Assembly (NCBI GenBank): GCA_026000155.1
Contig: BNYG01000046.1
Span: 1-14,573 of the forward strand
Length of the DNA stretch: 14,573 nt
Direction of reading: 5' to 3'
Source of the DNA: Bacteroidia bacterium
Lineage (GTDB): Bacteria; Bacteroidota; Bacteroidia; Bacteroidales; Azobacteroidaceae
The position numbers and the translations under genes were made by a program. The notes under the pieces were generated by a model that was given only the letters and a program-made list of their open reading frames with translations, ran no database searches and was not told the origin of the DNA. Of this stretch, positions 1-8,878 are shown in pieces. The stretch's first letter is position 1. Each line of letters begins with the position of its first letter.

Positions 1-265
1 AGGTAATAAGACTAATCCTTTCCTGATAAGATCCAGTGCTAATTATCCGTCTCGCCTGACCTTTTTAAGATAAATTTCCGAATTCTTATCTTCTGACTGC
101 AAACTTAGAGCTTTTGCATTTTAAACAGTTTCATTTTAAACCGCTTCTTCGGGACTTGGGAGCAATAAATCCATTATTGCATGTATAAATAATCGCTTTT
201 TTGAGGAAAAATAACGAGGGTCTTAAAGTCCCTTAAATATAAATTTAAAAAAACAAAAGAAAAAA
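1..265. other. Non-coding leader upstream of the secreted protein gene
   Basis: I see no gene here. A perfect 7-bp stem (GCAATAA at 162-168, TTATTGC at 174-180, 5-nt loop) is followed at 194-200 by a T run, so it could be a weak terminator or leader hairpin. A near-palindrome GGGTCTTAAAGTCCC sits at about 219-233. The last 25 bases before the ATG are almost pure A/T with long A runs, as is usual for Bacteroidota leaders, and no Shine-Dalgarno sequence is seen. I found no convincing TAnnTTTG box for the plus-strand gene. A minus-strand match (TAAGTTTG, 100-107) would drive a gene to the left of the window, but it has no clear partner box. Confidence 0.4.
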
Positions 266-1339
266 ATGAAAAAGAATTTAGTTTTAATGCTGCTGTTTTT
301 AGCAGGAGCAGTAAGTATGAACGGACAAATCTCCGACGAATCGATAATGGTAGTCACCGGTAGTATGGTGAATACAGGAACGCTGATTTCGAAAGGTCCT
401 ATTGATTTGCGGACGAACCCCGCAAAAGACAGTCAAATCAACAATACCGCTACCGGTGATATACAGACTCCGGCTTTGACTGTTGATGAATTTACCTTGT
501 TGAATAACGAAGGCGATATTTGTGTGGGATGTGTAACGGTTACGCCGCCGGTTCCGGGACAAACAATAGAGGTTACCGCTCCGGGTTACGGCAGTTTCCT
601 GTGGACAAGTACGGATTTGCAGATGGTGCACACATTTACGCCTGAAAGTCCCGCCCATCCGGGTGTGGATTGGTCGGACGATTATGCCGGTAACAATATC
701 ACGGCAGCCGGAGTATTGAATATCCCTGCTCTAAGCGAGCCTGCCGGTGAAGCAGTAGTAAGGGTCACGGCTACAGCCCAAGATGATAGTGAAGTAACCG
801 GTACGAAAGACATTACTGTACGTCAGGCAGTTACAGGGATCACTATCTCCACGACATCCCCAGCCACCGTACCAAACTCTACTGAAACGGCCACTATTAT
901 TTTGGATCAGGTTTTGCCCTCGAATGCTTATGACAAGTCTGTTATTTGGTCGTGCACCGGCTGTACTGTTCAAGCTCAAACGTCTTCCGCCGTTATTAAT
1001 CTCGCAGTTGGAAGCAACTCGGTTACAGCAAATTGGTCACAGAATGACGTGGTGAAGTCAAATACGATTAGTATAAAAAGGGCTGCTATTCAAGGGTTCA
1101 CCTGCGAAGGGCTGCCAGATGATCTGCCGGCTGCTGCTACACATGTGTACCTGTACGAAAACGGAATAAACCAAGCCGTGTATGTTGGTGATAACGAATG
1201 GTTATCAGACCTGAGTACAATGGGAAATAATGCGGGTGCTTCGTATTGGGTTAATGGTATTTGGGATTACAAAAACTGGAATGTTTCGCCGGCTAATGTA
1301 TACCCGAACCTGATATACAAAAAAGAGCAGTGCAGGTAA
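266..1339 (+). CDS. Secreted Ig-like protein of unknown function
   Basis: A 357-residue protein that I cannot assign to a named family. Residues 1-21 form a typical Sec signal peptide (MKKN, then a hydrophobic core, then SMNGQ) with no lipobox cysteine, so it is probably exported into the periplasm or beyond. The rest is rich in Thr, Ser, Val and Asn with alternating beta-strand patterns, like bacterial Ig-like repeats: residues about 90-185 (VTVTPPVPGQTIEVTAPG, later VVRVTATAQDD) and about 187-275 (VTGITISTTSPATVP, later NSVTANW). There are paired cysteines (CVGC near 86-89; CTGC near 230-233), suggesting disulphides in an exported protein. The C-terminal 80 residues are Tyr/Trp/Asn-rich with no T9SS sorting signature. 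The ATG at 266 follows an A-rich leader and gives the signal peptide, so the start is secure. It may be a relative of the surface proteins that carry FISUMP domains, but that is inference. Confidence 0.7.
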   Translation: MKKNLVLMLLFLAGAVSMNGQISDESIMVVTGSMVNTGTLISKGPIDLRTNPAKDSQINNTATGDIQTPALTVDEFTLLNNEGDICVGCVTVTPPVPGQTIEVTAPGYGSFLWTSTDLQMVHTFTPESPAHPGVDWSDDYAGNNITAAGVLNIPALSEPAGEAVVRVTATAQDDSEVTGTKDITVRQAVTGITISTTSPATVPNSTETATIILDQVLPSNAYDKSVIWSCTGCTVQAQTSSAVINLAVGSNSVTANWSQNDVVKSNTISIKRAAIQGFTCEGLPDDLPAAATHVYLYENGINQAVYVGDNEWLSDLSTMGNNAGASYWVNGIWDYKNWNVSPANVYPNLIYKKEQCR

Positions 1340-1445
1340 GAGGTCAGCTCAGACGTAAACGCACGTAAATCGACTAAACGTTTGATTCTGGGAGTTCGTG
1401 TGCCTTATTCGTTGGGGATGAGCAAACAGATATAATGTTATTCCT

Positions 1446-1489
1446 AACCTTATTCCCTTATTACAAAGCTTCAATAAGGGAATAAGGTT
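1446..1489. terminator. Perfect 17-bp hairpin between convergent genes
   Basis: Arms 1446-1462 and 1473-1489 are perfect reverse complements (17 bp) around a 10-nt loop. The hairpin lies 106 nt after the secreted-protein stop and 8 nt after the stop of the minus-strand GH92 gene. It is well placed as a bidirectional terminator. Neither side has a long U tract, so the call rests on the stem and position. Confidence 0.7.
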
Positions 1490-1497
1490 TGAGAAAA

Positions 1498-3774
1498 TCA
1501 AAAATCAGAGGAGGGCGGCGCTGCTTCCGGCGAACTTCCCCACTCGTAATTCGGACGTGGTCCCATTTCAAAAACCAATGTGCCTCCATTCACCATATCT
1601 TTGTGCTCAAACCAGGGTTTATTTAACGGTTTGCCGTTGAGCATCGCCGATTGAATGTATTTGTTCACTGCCGAAACATTTTTGGCTGTGATGGTAAAAA
1701 CTTTCCCTTCGCCCATTTTTAATTTGACTTCATCAAAAATCGGACTTCCAATATCATACACCGGACGACCGGGATTGACCGGGAAAAAGCCCATCGCACT
1801 CAGTACATACCAGGATGCCTGTTCGCCGTTGTCTTCATCACCGCAGTAACCCAGAGGCGTGGCATTGAACCAAAGTTTCATGATGTCCCGCAAACGGCGT
1901 TGTGTCATCCAGGGTTGCCCTGCATAATTGTAGAGATAAGGAATATGAAAAGCCGGCTCATTGCCTTGCGAATATTGCCCGATAAGTCCTGTTTGGTCGG
2001 GCATCAGGGCATTGAATAAATACTCGCCTGAACCTCTAAACGGTTCCGGAGGGTCGTTGTATCCCTCAAACTGAGCTTGAAACAGTTCGTTCAACTTATC
2101 CACAAATTTTTCTCTTCCTCCCATCAGATTAATCAGACCGGCAACATCTTGGTGAACGTGGAAAGTGTAAATCCATCCGTTCATCTCGGTATAATATTCG
2201 CGACCGCCCTGACCTCCGCTCCAAATGGGGCTGTATTCTTTTTCACTCAATACCCATTCGCCGTCTGCCGATTTGGGAGCCATGAAACCAATCCGTTTAT
2301 CAAAAACATTTTCATAATTATGAGCGCGTTTTTTGAAATATTCGTAGTCTTCCTGCTTGTTCAATACTCTTGCCCATTCAGCCATACACCAATCGTCGTA
2401 AGTGGATTCAAGGGTTACTGCCACCGCTTGACGCCTTTCCCAAGTATGAACGCCCGGTTCCGTTTCCTTTTCGCCCTTTTTCAGTGCAGGGAAATAGCCG
2501 TTTTCAATATAGAAACGGTCTAAGGGTGTTTGCGGAACATTCCGCCAAGGCAAAAACGTATCATCCATTTGCAACTTTTTAAATCCTTCGTACGCTTTTT
2601 CTACATCAAAATCGCGATAGCCTTTCATATAAGCGTCCAAAGCTACGCCGATAATATGGTGTCCGCTAAGTCCGCGATTGATGGCCGACATGGTGCCGGT
2701 AGTTTCGTAGAGCGTGATAAAGGAACGGATAAGGTCAACCTGTTCCTGTGGGTCAAGCAACAAATGCAAAGGCTCCAGTGTGCGATAATTTCCCCACATG
2801 GCAGCTCCTGCTCCAATCGGATAAAAACCATGACCGTTGGCATCGTGCACTTTTTGGTCAAAAGAGCCGTAATATTTATCACCTTCTACCGTATTGGAAA
2901 GACTGATATATACACGATACAGCGAAGTATAGAAAATGGTGCGTTGTTCTTCGGTGCCGCCTTTGATTTCGATTTCACTGAGTGCATCGTTCCAGATTTT
3001 ACGTCCCTGTTCTCGTGTTTTATCAAATTCCCATGCAGGAATTTCGGCTTGTAAATTCTGTTGAGCTTGCTCTATACTAATTCCCGACAAACCCACGCGT
3101 ATTTCCACCTTTCCATCTTGGTCGGGAACAAAGTCGGCAAGTATTCTCTGGGTGGCACTGCCTCTTCCCGATTGTGTGCTTGCCAGTGTTTTCGATGAAG
3201 CCAGCGGTTTTGACAATTCGGCGTAGAAATAACCGCCTCTGCCCCAACCGTCTTTATTGCCTCCGCTCAAAACAGCATGGTTGTCCGGATCCATTGTTGC
3301 ATTCTGGGGCAAGCTAAACAATATATGAGCCGGCGCATCTTTGGGGAATGTGAGCCGGTAATAAGCCGCATGTGAACTTACCGTATATTCTACCTGTATG
3401 TCGTATTTTTCCAACAGGGTCGAATAATAATACGGAGTAGCCGTTTCCATGTCGTGGTCATACATGGAAGCATAATTGTCCGGTATCGTATCGGCCGTCC
3501 CGCTGACAGGCATTAGCGACATGCCTCCGGCAGGGAATCCATAAATTTTATCTGCCAGATAGCGGTCATTGATTCCCGGAGTCGTAGTGGGCGAGATACG
3601 CATCATTCCATAAGGCATAGACACCGTAGGGGCGGTGGATGACAATAATTGACCGATACCGCCAATGTTAGTATCCACATAGTCAACCGGAGTTTTCTCT
3701 TGGCTGGGCGTACAAGTACACCCGGCAAGCAAGAGTATTCCGAATAGAAAATAAATCAAACCTGTGTTTTTCAT
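1498..3774 (-). CDS. GH92 alpha-mannosidase-family lipoprotein (copy A)
   Basis: Family 92 glycoside hydrolases are calcium-dependent exo-acting alpha-mannosidases; the linkage specificity cannot be read from sequence. I chose the ATG at 3774 (758 residues) because it gives a lipoprotein signal ending LLAGC with lipidated Cys19. An ATG 45 nt upstream lies inside the preceding gene and adds an unlikely N-terminal extension. The N-terminal beta-sandwich begins VDYVDTNIGGIG. The C-terminal half carries the family signatures: EMNGWIY (Glu530), GNEP (Glu606), YLYNYAGQPW and GDEDNG (Asp646, Asp648). From memory of characterised GH92 structures (catalytic acid Glu533, base-side Asp642/644 in BT3990), Glu530 and Asp646/648 match in spacing. 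The usual W-D-x-F-R motif reads WGNYR. It starts 10 nt after the stop of the other GH92 gene, so the two form an operon. No SusC/SusD pair is in view. Confidence 0.9.
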   Translation of the reverse strand: MKNTGLIYFLFGILLLAGCTCTPSQEKTPVDYVDTNIGGIGQLLSSTAPTVSMPYGMMRISPTTTPGINDRYLADKIYGFPAGGMSLMPVSGTADTIPDNYASMYDHDMETATPYYYSTLLEKYDIQVEYTVSSHAAYYRLTFPKDAPAHILFSLPQNATMDPDNHAVLSGGNKDGWGRGGYFYAELSKPLASSKTLASTQSGRGSATQRILADFVPDQDGKVEIRVGLSGISIEQAQQNLQAEIPAWEFDKTREQGRKIWNDALSEIEIKGGTEEQRTIFYTSLYRVYISLSNTVEGDKYYGSFDQKVHDANGHGFYPIGAGAAMWGNYRTLEPLHLLLDPQEQVDLIRSFITLYETTGTMSAINRGLSGHHIIGVALDAYMKGYRDFDVEKAYEGFKKLQMDDTFLPWRNVPQTPLDRFYIENGYFPALKKGEKETEPGVHTWERRQAVAVTLESTYDDWCMAEWARVLNKQEDYEYFKKRAHNYENVFDKRIGFMAPKSADGEWVLSEKEYSPIWSGGQGGREYYTEMNGWIYTFHVHQDVAGLINLMGGREKFVDKLNELFQAQFEGYNDPPEPFRGSGEYLFNALMPDQTGLIGQYSQGNEPAFHIPYLYNYAGQPWMTQRRLRDIMKLWFNATPLGYCGDEDNGEQASWYVLSAMGFFPVNPGRPVYDIGSPIFDEVKLKMGEGKVFTITAKNVSAVNKYIQSAMLNGKPLNKPWFEHKDMVNGGTLVFEMGPRPNYEWGSSPEAAPPSSDF

Positions 3775-3784
3775 ATTCGTAAAT

Positions 3785-6025
3785 TTATTCCGGCTTAGAC
3801 ATTGAAGGCGGTATGGCATCCGGTGAACTGCCCCATTGTTTGTTCGGCCGGGGACCCATGTTCAGTACAAGCGTTCCGCCTTTCACAAGGTCCGAATGTT
3901 CAAACCAGGGTTTATTGAGCGGCTCGCCATTCAAAGAAGCGGATTGTACGTATTTGTTTTGCGCCGATACATTTTTGGCTTCAATCACAAAAGTCTTATT
4001 ATCGCCCAAATTAATGGTGGATTTTTTAAATATAGGACTTCCGATCTGCCATACAGGGTAATTGGGAATCATCGGGTCGGCGTAAATACCCATTGCGCTG
4101 CATATATACCAATGCGACATCAGTCCGGTGTCTTCATCTCCACAGATACCCAATGGACCGGCCGTATATAATACCTCCATAATTTCTCTTACCCGTTTTT
4201 GGGTTTTCCAAGGGGCGCCCGAATAATTATACAGGTAAGGTATCTGCCGTGAAAATTCATTTCCATGGGCGTAATTTCCAATTAAACCGGTCTGGTCGGG
4301 GAATTGACTCAAGAAATGATATTTTGATGTTTGATATTGTTCTACAAAAAGAGAATCCAATTTACTCGTAAACTTATCCCTGCCTCCCATCAAATTGATC
4401 AGGCCTTGAATATCATGCGTAATATACCAAGTGTATATCCAACTGTTCAATTCGGCAAAATAATCTCTTCCTCCCTGTCTGCCGGATATAGTCGGATTAA
4501 AAGGTACAATCCATTGACCGTCTTCCGTTTTTGGCGCCACAAAATTGGTTTGGGTATTAAAGACGTTTTGATAATCATGAGCATGTTTGATAAAATAATT
4601 ATAATCGTCCGTCTTACCCAAAGCTTTGGCTATTTGTGCAATACACCAACTTTCGTATGCAGCCTGTAAAGTGACGGTAACGCTTTGCCTGAGTTCATGA
4701 GGATGTACTTCGGGCACCCATTCCTCTTTATTCAACGGTTTGGCAGGGAAAAATCCATTTTCAAGATAAAATTTGTCGAGTACGGTAGCCGGTCCTTTTC
4801 TCCAGGGTAATTTGGTGGATTCCAAAAATTCTATCTTCATGTTTTCGTATGCCTTTTCAATATCGAAATCGCGGATTCCTCTCAAATAGAGACTGGTAAT
4901 GAAAACAATATTCGTATGTTGAAACATACCGCCCTGGGTAGAAGTGGCCGGATACAGGTCGCTTCTGGTTAAAGTAGTATATTTTTTCGCCCTTTCAACT
5001 AACTCTTTTTCCCTGAGATTCATTCTATTCAGCAGATGTTCACCTCCTCTCGAAAAGTAAATACCGGTGTAAAATATGGTACGTTGGGATTCTGTTCCCC
5101 CTTCCACTTTAAATAAATCCAACGATTCCGTCCATTTGTTCTTGGCGTTATCCTTTATTGCAGCAAAGTTCCATTCGGGAATTTCCTTTTCCATGATTTG
5201 TTTTGCATTCTCCATACTTTCACTGGAAACGCTGATTTTTACCTCTATTTGTTCATCTTTCTGTGTTGCATAATTAGCGAAAACACCCACATTGTTACTC
5301 CATCTACTTTGCGCATAAGGAAGTCCATTGGCAGGTATGGTACTGTTATTCACTAAAGCGCCCTTATTGTCACCGCTTTGAGAATTGGAGCCGGGAAATA
5401 TTTCCTTGTCTTTCCATGCCCCGAATGACTTGAATGGTTTGCTGAATTTTGCATAAAAATAATGCGTACGGTTTCCTTGCGCCTCTTCTCCTTCTACCGT
5501 AGTATCATCTACGATTCTGAATTTTGAATTACTCCCCAATAAAATATGTGAATCCGCATTTTCAGGGAAAGTAAATTTATAGTATGAAACAGCATCCGTA
5601 ACCGTATATTCCACATTTATATCATAATCTTCCAATAGAAGTTCGGAATAATACGGAGTTACCGTTTCAAAATCATGGTCATATTCAGAGGCTATTTTTG
5701 ACGGTTCCACTTCCATTTTTCCTGTCGTAGCCATAATCCAGGAAGGGATGGTGGTGGTTCCGTATCTTATCACATCTCTAAGAGAAAAGCTAAATACTTC
5801 ATCGGCCAAATACCGGTCATAAATTTCCGGCCATGGATTGGATGCCAACTGAATGTTACCCTGAGGCAAGCGGACAACCGGGTCGGTTGCTACCAACAAA
5901 TGACCAATCCCACCAATGTTAGGATCCACATAATCAACTGAAGTTTTCTTTTGAGTAGGCGCAGAAGTACACCCGGCAAGCCAAAATAATGCGCATAAAA
6001 AATAAATAAAATTTGTGTTTTTCAT
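3785..6025 (-). CDS. GH92-family lipoprotein, shortened copy (copy B)
   Basis: A 746-residue paralogue of the downstream GH92 gene, with nearly the same opening (MKNT, IYFL, lipobox LAGC with Cys19, VDYVD, NIGGIG) and C-terminus (LNKPWFEH, MGPRPN, WGSSP). The catalytic candidates remain: Glu525 in ELNSWIY, Glu590 in HGNEF, and Asp630 and Asp632 in GDEDTG. The middle of the catalytic region is abnormal. After GTESQRTIFYTGIYFS the sequence jumps to a charged stretch (residues about 326-348). About 38 residues present in copy A are absent, including the equivalent of the WxxxR and EPLHLL region. Compared with copy A, there is also a longer insert at about 165-240. It looks more AT-rich than copy A in lines I counted by hand. 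It is first in a two-gene operon. It could be an active enzyme with altered specificity or a degenerating copy; the frame is fully open. Confidence 0.85.
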   Translation of the reverse strand: MKNTNFIYFLCALFWLAGCTSAPTQKKTSVDYVDPNIGGIGHLLVATDPVVRLPQGNIQLASNPWPEIYDRYLADEVFSFSLRDVIRYGTTTIPSWIMATTGKMEVEPSKIASEYDHDFETVTPYYSELLLEDYDINVEYTVTDAVSYYKFTFPENADSHILLGSNSKFRIVDDTTVEGEEAQGNRTHYFYAKFSKPFKSFGAWKDKEIFPGSNSQSGDNKGALVNNSTIPANGLPYAQSRWSNNVGVFANYATQKDEQIEVKISVSSESMENAKQIMEKEIPEWNFAAIKDNAKNKWTESLDLFKVEGGTESQRTIFYTGIYFSRGGEHLLNRMNLREKELVERAKKYTTLTRSDLYPATSTQGGMFQHTNIVFITSLYLRGIRDFDIEKAYENMKIEFLESTKLPWRKGPATVLDKFYLENGFFPAKPLNKEEWVPEVHPHELRQSVTVTLQAAYESWCIAQIAKALGKTDDYNYFIKHAHDYQNVFNTQTNFVAPKTEDGQWIVPFNPTISGRQGGRDYFAELNSWIYTWYITHDIQGLINLMGGRDKFTSKLDSLFVEQYQTSKYHFLSQFPDQTGLIGNYAHGNEFSRQIPYLYNYSGAPWKTQKRVREIMEVLYTAGPLGICGDEDTGLMSHWYICSAMGIYADPMIPNYPVWQIGSPIFKKSTINLGDNKTFVIEAKNVSAQNKYVQSASLNGEPLNKPWFEHSDLVKGGTLVLNMGPRPNKQWGSSPDAIPPSMSKPE

Positions 6026-6077
6026 ATTTGTAATTATTAAAAATTAAGTGTCTAACTTTAATATTCTATGTATGAGG

Positions 6078-6112
6078 CAAAGATATATATTTTTTTTATT
6101 ATCATGCGCAAA
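6078..6112 (-). promoter_or_regulatory. Candidate Bacteroidota promoter for the GH92 operon
   Basis: On the minus strand TATCTTTG (6078-6085) matches the -7 consensus TAnnTTTG exactly. TTTG (6109-6112) is a possible -33 box, with a 23-nt spacer that is longer than usual. The -7 box lies 52 nt upstream of the copy B start codon, and the region between is A/T-rich. Confidence 0.5.
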
Positions 6113-6133
6113 ATATTGAATGAAAGAAAAATA

Positions 6134-7321
6134 TTATTCAACCGATAAAATCAGCCCTTTCAGATATTCCCCTTCCGGATGATAGATATTGATGGGATGA
6201 TCAGCCGGTTGGGTGAGTTGTTGCAAAATTTTTACTTTCCTTCCCGATTGCGCTGCTGCACTGAATACCGCCAAACGAAAATCGTTTTTGGTCACTACTT
6301 GCGAACAGGAAAAAGTGAAAATAATTCCTCCCGGTTTAATCTTCTCAAAGGCAACCGCATTCAATTTGCGATAGCCTTGCAAAGCGTTCCGTAAAACATT
6401 CCGGTGCTTGGCAAACGCCGGCGGATCCAAGATGATTAAATCGTATTGGTCGCCCATTTGTTCCAGATACTTGAAAGCATCGTCTGCAAAGGATTGATGG
6501 CGCGTGTCGTCCGGAAAGTTCAAGGCAATATTTTCATTGGTCAATGCAATGGCTTTGGCCGAACTGTCCACCGAATGTACTAACCGGGCGCCTCCCCGCA
6601 TCGCATAACAGGAAAATCCTCCCGTATAGCCAAACATATTCAGCACGCTTTTGCCTTTGGAATAGCGCTCCAACAGGCTGCGGTTGTCCCGTTGATCGAC
6701 AAAAAAACCGGTTTTTTGTCCTTTTACCCAATCGACATGAAATTTCAAATCGTTTTCAATCGCCAGCGAAGAAGCGGTTTCTCCTCCGATCAAATAGCTG
6801 TTTTCGGCTCCCAGATCAGCTTTGTAGGGGAGGGTATCTTCCGATTTATAATAGACATTTTCAATGGCATCGCCCAAGGTTTCTTTCAAGGCTTCCGCCA
6901 ATTCGTTCCGCGACAAGTGCATTCCCGGCGAATGCGCCTGCATGACTGCCGTATTTCCGTAGATATCAACGATTAATCCGGGCAATAAATCGCCTTCGCC
7001 ATGCACTAAGCGGTAAGTATTGTTATGCGGATTTTCCGCCAATCTCAATTGTTTGCGTAATTCGTAAGCTACTTCAAAGCGTTTTTTCCAGAAAGGTTTA
7101 TCAATGGTTTCATCCTCAAAACTAAGGATCCGGATAGCAATCGAACCAATCTGGCAATGTCCTACAGCCAAAAAATTCTTTTTGGAATCGTAGATTTCCA
7201 CTATTTCGCCTTCTTCGGGAGTACCGTCAATGTGATGAATCGCTCCGGAGAACACCCAGGGATGGAACCGTTTCAACGATTCTTCCTTTTTCGTATTTAA
7301 ATAAACTTTTTTGCAGGACAT
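6134..7321 (-). CDS. rlmI: 23S rRNA (cytosine-C5) methyltransferase, RlmI-type
   Basis: RlmI methylates C5 of a cytosine in 23S rRNA (C1962 in E. coli) using S-adenosylmethionine in the cytoplasm. The 395-residue protein has the family layout and length: an N-terminal PUA-like RNA-binding domain (KRFHPWVFSGAI at 17-28), a middle domain with GQKTGFFVDQRDNR (201-214), and a Rossmann methyltransferase with motif I NMFGYTGGFS (228-237), LDPPAFAK (298-305) and FSCS (337-340), the region of the conserved cysteine. The ATG at 7321 is preferred because it gives the standard RlmI N-terminus; an in-frame extension to 7405 has no family match. The start lies inside the preceding exonuclease gene (25-nt overlap), implying translational coupling. 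It is the last gene of the cluster. A related RlmI/RlmK-type target cannot be excluded. Confidence 0.9.
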   Translation of the reverse strand: MSCKKVYLNTKKEESLKRFHPWVFSGAIHHIDGTPEEGEIVEIYDSKKNFLAVGHCQIGSIAIRILSFEDETIDKPFWKKRFEVAYELRKQLRLAENPHNNTYRLVHGEGDLLPGLIVDIYGNTAVMQAHSPGMHLSRNELAEALKETLGDAIENVYYKSEDTLPYKADLGAENSYLIGGETASSLAIENDLKFHVDWVKGQKTGFFVDQRDNRSLLERYSKGKSVLNMFGYTGGFSCYAMRGGARLVHSVDSSAKAIALTNENIALNFPDDTRHQSFADDAFKYLEQMGDQYDLIILDPPAFAKHRNVLRNALQGYRKLNAVAFEKIKPGGIIFTFSCSQVVTKNDFRLAVFSAAAQSGRKVKILQQLTQPADHPINIYHPEGEYLKGLILSVE

Positions 7322-7878
7322 AATTCTTCGTATATTTTCAGGCAAGCCCAAGCATCCAAGGAAGCATATTTTTGTTGGGAGATGGAAAGTTCGTCCGCCT
7401 CCCAATTCGTCAGCCGTTGACCTTTGGAAATCCTTTTTTGAAAGAGCAATGCATATATTTTTTGCAAACTGAGATCTTCAATATCGTGTTCCTGGACGAT
7501 TTTCTGTAAATCGACAAAACCTTGCGGTGTAAATTTCATCCGCCGTCCCATGCTTTGAAAATCGTCCCGCAAAGACAGTCCTATTTTCAAGATACCCGGA
7601 TTGGACAACAATTTAATCAAAGCCGCCGGAAAACCGGTGATACTTAAACGGAAAAGGAAACATACATCATTGGTGGACAATTGAATAAGAGCGACGCCAT
7701 TCATACTTCCTTTCCGGAACGTGGGACGGGTTTCCGTGTCAAATCCCAGCATTTCGAAGTTAGACAGGTAATCGACTGCTTCCTCGCATTCGTCTAACGT
7801 CCGGATTTCCACTATTTGACCGGTAAACTCCTCTACCGGAAAGATTGAAAACTCTTCTTTTGTGATTGTTCGTCCCAT
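7297..7878 (-). CDS. 3'-5' exonuclease domain protein (DEDD type)
   Basis: A 193-residue protein with the RNase D-like DEDDy fold, which removes nucleotides from the 3' end of RNA or DNA using two metal ions. Exo I is FDTETRP (Asp47, Glu49), Exo II is KIGLSLRDDF (Asp105 or Asp106), and Exo III is YASLDAW (Tyr171, Asp175), so all catalytic positions are present. It lacks the HRDC domain of full RNase D and is a single-domain form common in Bacteroidota. The ATG at 7878 is 33 nt after the DUF5063 stop, across a palindrome. Its 3' end overlaps the RlmI start by 25 nt. Sitting next to an rRNA methyltransferase suggests RNA as the substrate, but that is inference. Confidence 0.88.
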   Translation of the reverse strand: MGRTITKEEFSIFPVEEFTGQIVEIRTLDECEEAVDYLSNFEMLGFDTETRPTFRKGSMNGVALIQLSTNDVCFLFRLSITGFPAALIKLLSNPGILKIGLSLRDDFQSMGRRMKFTPQGFVDLQKIVQEHDIEDLSLQKIYALLFQKRISKGQRLTNWEADELSISQQKYASLDAWACLKIYEELCPAKKFI

Positions 7879-7891
7879 AATTGGTTTGTGA

Positions 7892-7914
7892 GGGCGTTTT
7901 CAAAACGCCCCTAC
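7892..7914 (-). repeat. REP-like palindrome with GTAG head
   Basis: Arms GGGCGTTTT (7892-7900) and AAAACGCCC (7902-7910) are perfect complements around one base. On the minus strand the palindrome is preceded by GTAG (7911-7914), the tetranucleotide head typical of REP elements mobilised by RAYT transposases. The TAG of that head (7911-7913) is the stop codon of the DUF5063 gene. It could also act as a hairpin in the mRNA between two genes. Only one copy is seen in the window, so dispersal is not shown. Confidence 0.5.
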
Positions 7915-8426
7915 ACGATGTCCGATTTGTATTTAATAAAATGCAACGCCCTTAGTGCATTGACCAAGCGTTGTCCCCAATATTTTTTGAAATTTTCGAC
8001 ACATAATACTAAGGAATCGTTCATGGTTTCTTTTTGTCCGTTTTTGAACACGGCAATAAAATTTCCCAAATCCTGATAAATGTCGGCTAAATCTTCCGAT
8101 ACTTTGACGGCCACCGGCGAATCGCTGAGTTTAATATCCGGATGAAAAGTTTCCAGATACAAATTATCTTCGCCCAACAATTCGCTGATGTTATTTTCTA
8201 CTTGCGAATAGAAATTTTCATCCACTTTGACCTCCAAATCCGATTCGTAATCCGTCTCTATTTCAGGGATAATGGATACTTTGAGGTATAAAAGCGGTAA
8301 AACTTTCGTCATATTGTCAACGAACGTTTTTTTATCGGTTTCCTTTGTTTTTTCTACAAACACGCAATATTCCAACGCCGCCCGGGCGAAATCGACAGTG
8401 TATTTTGAAAAGACAATTTCTTCCAT
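7911..8426 (-). CDS. DUF5063 domain-containing protein
   Basis: A 171-residue, acidic, probably all-helical cytoplasmic protein of unknown function. I recognise it as the DUF5063 type from its overall pattern: an N-terminal segment (VDFARAALEYCVFVEK), KVLPLLYLKV in the middle, and a C-terminal half with DLADIYQDLGNF and a terminal VNALRALHFI. In Bacteroidales this family is often next to the exonuclease and RlmI-type genes, as it is here (established context, from memory). There is no signal peptide or membrane segment. The ATG at 8426 follows an A/T-rich 29-nt gap after SufE. The stop codon falls in the head of a REP-like palindrome, so the natural C-terminus may have been altered slightly. 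No catalytic motif is visible. Confidence 0.75.
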   Translation of the reverse strand: MEEIVFSKYTVDFARAALEYCVFVEKTKETDKKTFVDNMTKVLPLLYLKVSIIPEIETDYESDLEVKVDENFYSQVENNISELLGEDNLYLETFHPDIKLSDSPVAVKVSEDLADIYQDLGNFIAVFKNGQKETMNDSLVLCVENFKKYWGQRLVNALRALHFIKYKSDIV

Positions 8427-8450
8427 ATTTCTTTATTAATTAACCGGACA

Positions 8451-8458
8451 CAAAGTTA
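8451..8458 (-). promoter_or_regulatory. Possible internal promoter before DUF5063
   Basis: TAACTTTG on the minus strand matches the TAnnTTTG -7 consensus and overlaps the SufE stop codon. It lies 24 nt upstream of the DUF5063 ATG. I see no good TTTG -33 box at the expected distance, so this may be chance. Confidence 0.3.
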
Positions 8459-8878
8459 AGAAAAACTTTTAAAAGCCAGCGCATACAGTTTCATTTGTTT
8501 TAACATGGCTACCAGACCGTTGGAGCGGGTAGGGGAGAGGTGTTCCTTCAATCCGATAGCATTAATAAAATATAAATCGGCCGAAAGGACTTCCTCCGGC
8601 GTGTGACCGGACAGGACTTTAATCAATAAATAGACAATTCCCTTGACAATCACGGCATCGCTGTCGCCCTGAAAGATGATTTTTCCGTCTTCGTAGTCGG
8701 CTTGCAGCCACACGCGACTTTGGCAACCTTCTATCAAATTATTGGCTGTTTTGTACTTAGGATCTAAATGCGGAAGTTCGTTTCCCATGTCGATCAGCAG
8801 GCCGTATTTGTCCATCCAATCGTCAAAAACGGAAAACTCTTCGATGATTTCGTCTTGTATTTCATTTATTGTTTGCAT
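8456..8878 (-). CDS. sufE: SufE family Fe-S cluster assembly protein
   Basis: SufE accepts persulfide sulfur from the cysteine desulfurase SufS and passes it to the SufBCD scaffold for Fe-S cluster assembly in the cytoplasm. The 140-residue length is normal for the family. The signature IEGCQSRVWL holds the acceptor Cys52 in its exposed loop. The C-terminal part (SGHTPEEVLSAD, then GLKEHLSPTRSNGL) is also typical. I chose the ATG at 8878; the in-frame extension would start at a TTG only two codons earlier. It begins 11 nt after the M28 stop. No sufBCDS genes are nearby, which is common for this gene in Bacteroidales. Confidence 0.9.
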   Translation of the reverse strand: MQTINEIQDEIIEEFSVFDDWMDKYGLLIDMGNELPHLDPKYKTANNLIEGCQSRVWLQADYEDGKIIFQGDSDAVIVKGIVYLLIKVLSGHTPEEVLSADLYFINAIGLKEHLSPTRSNGLVAMLKQMKLYALAFKSFS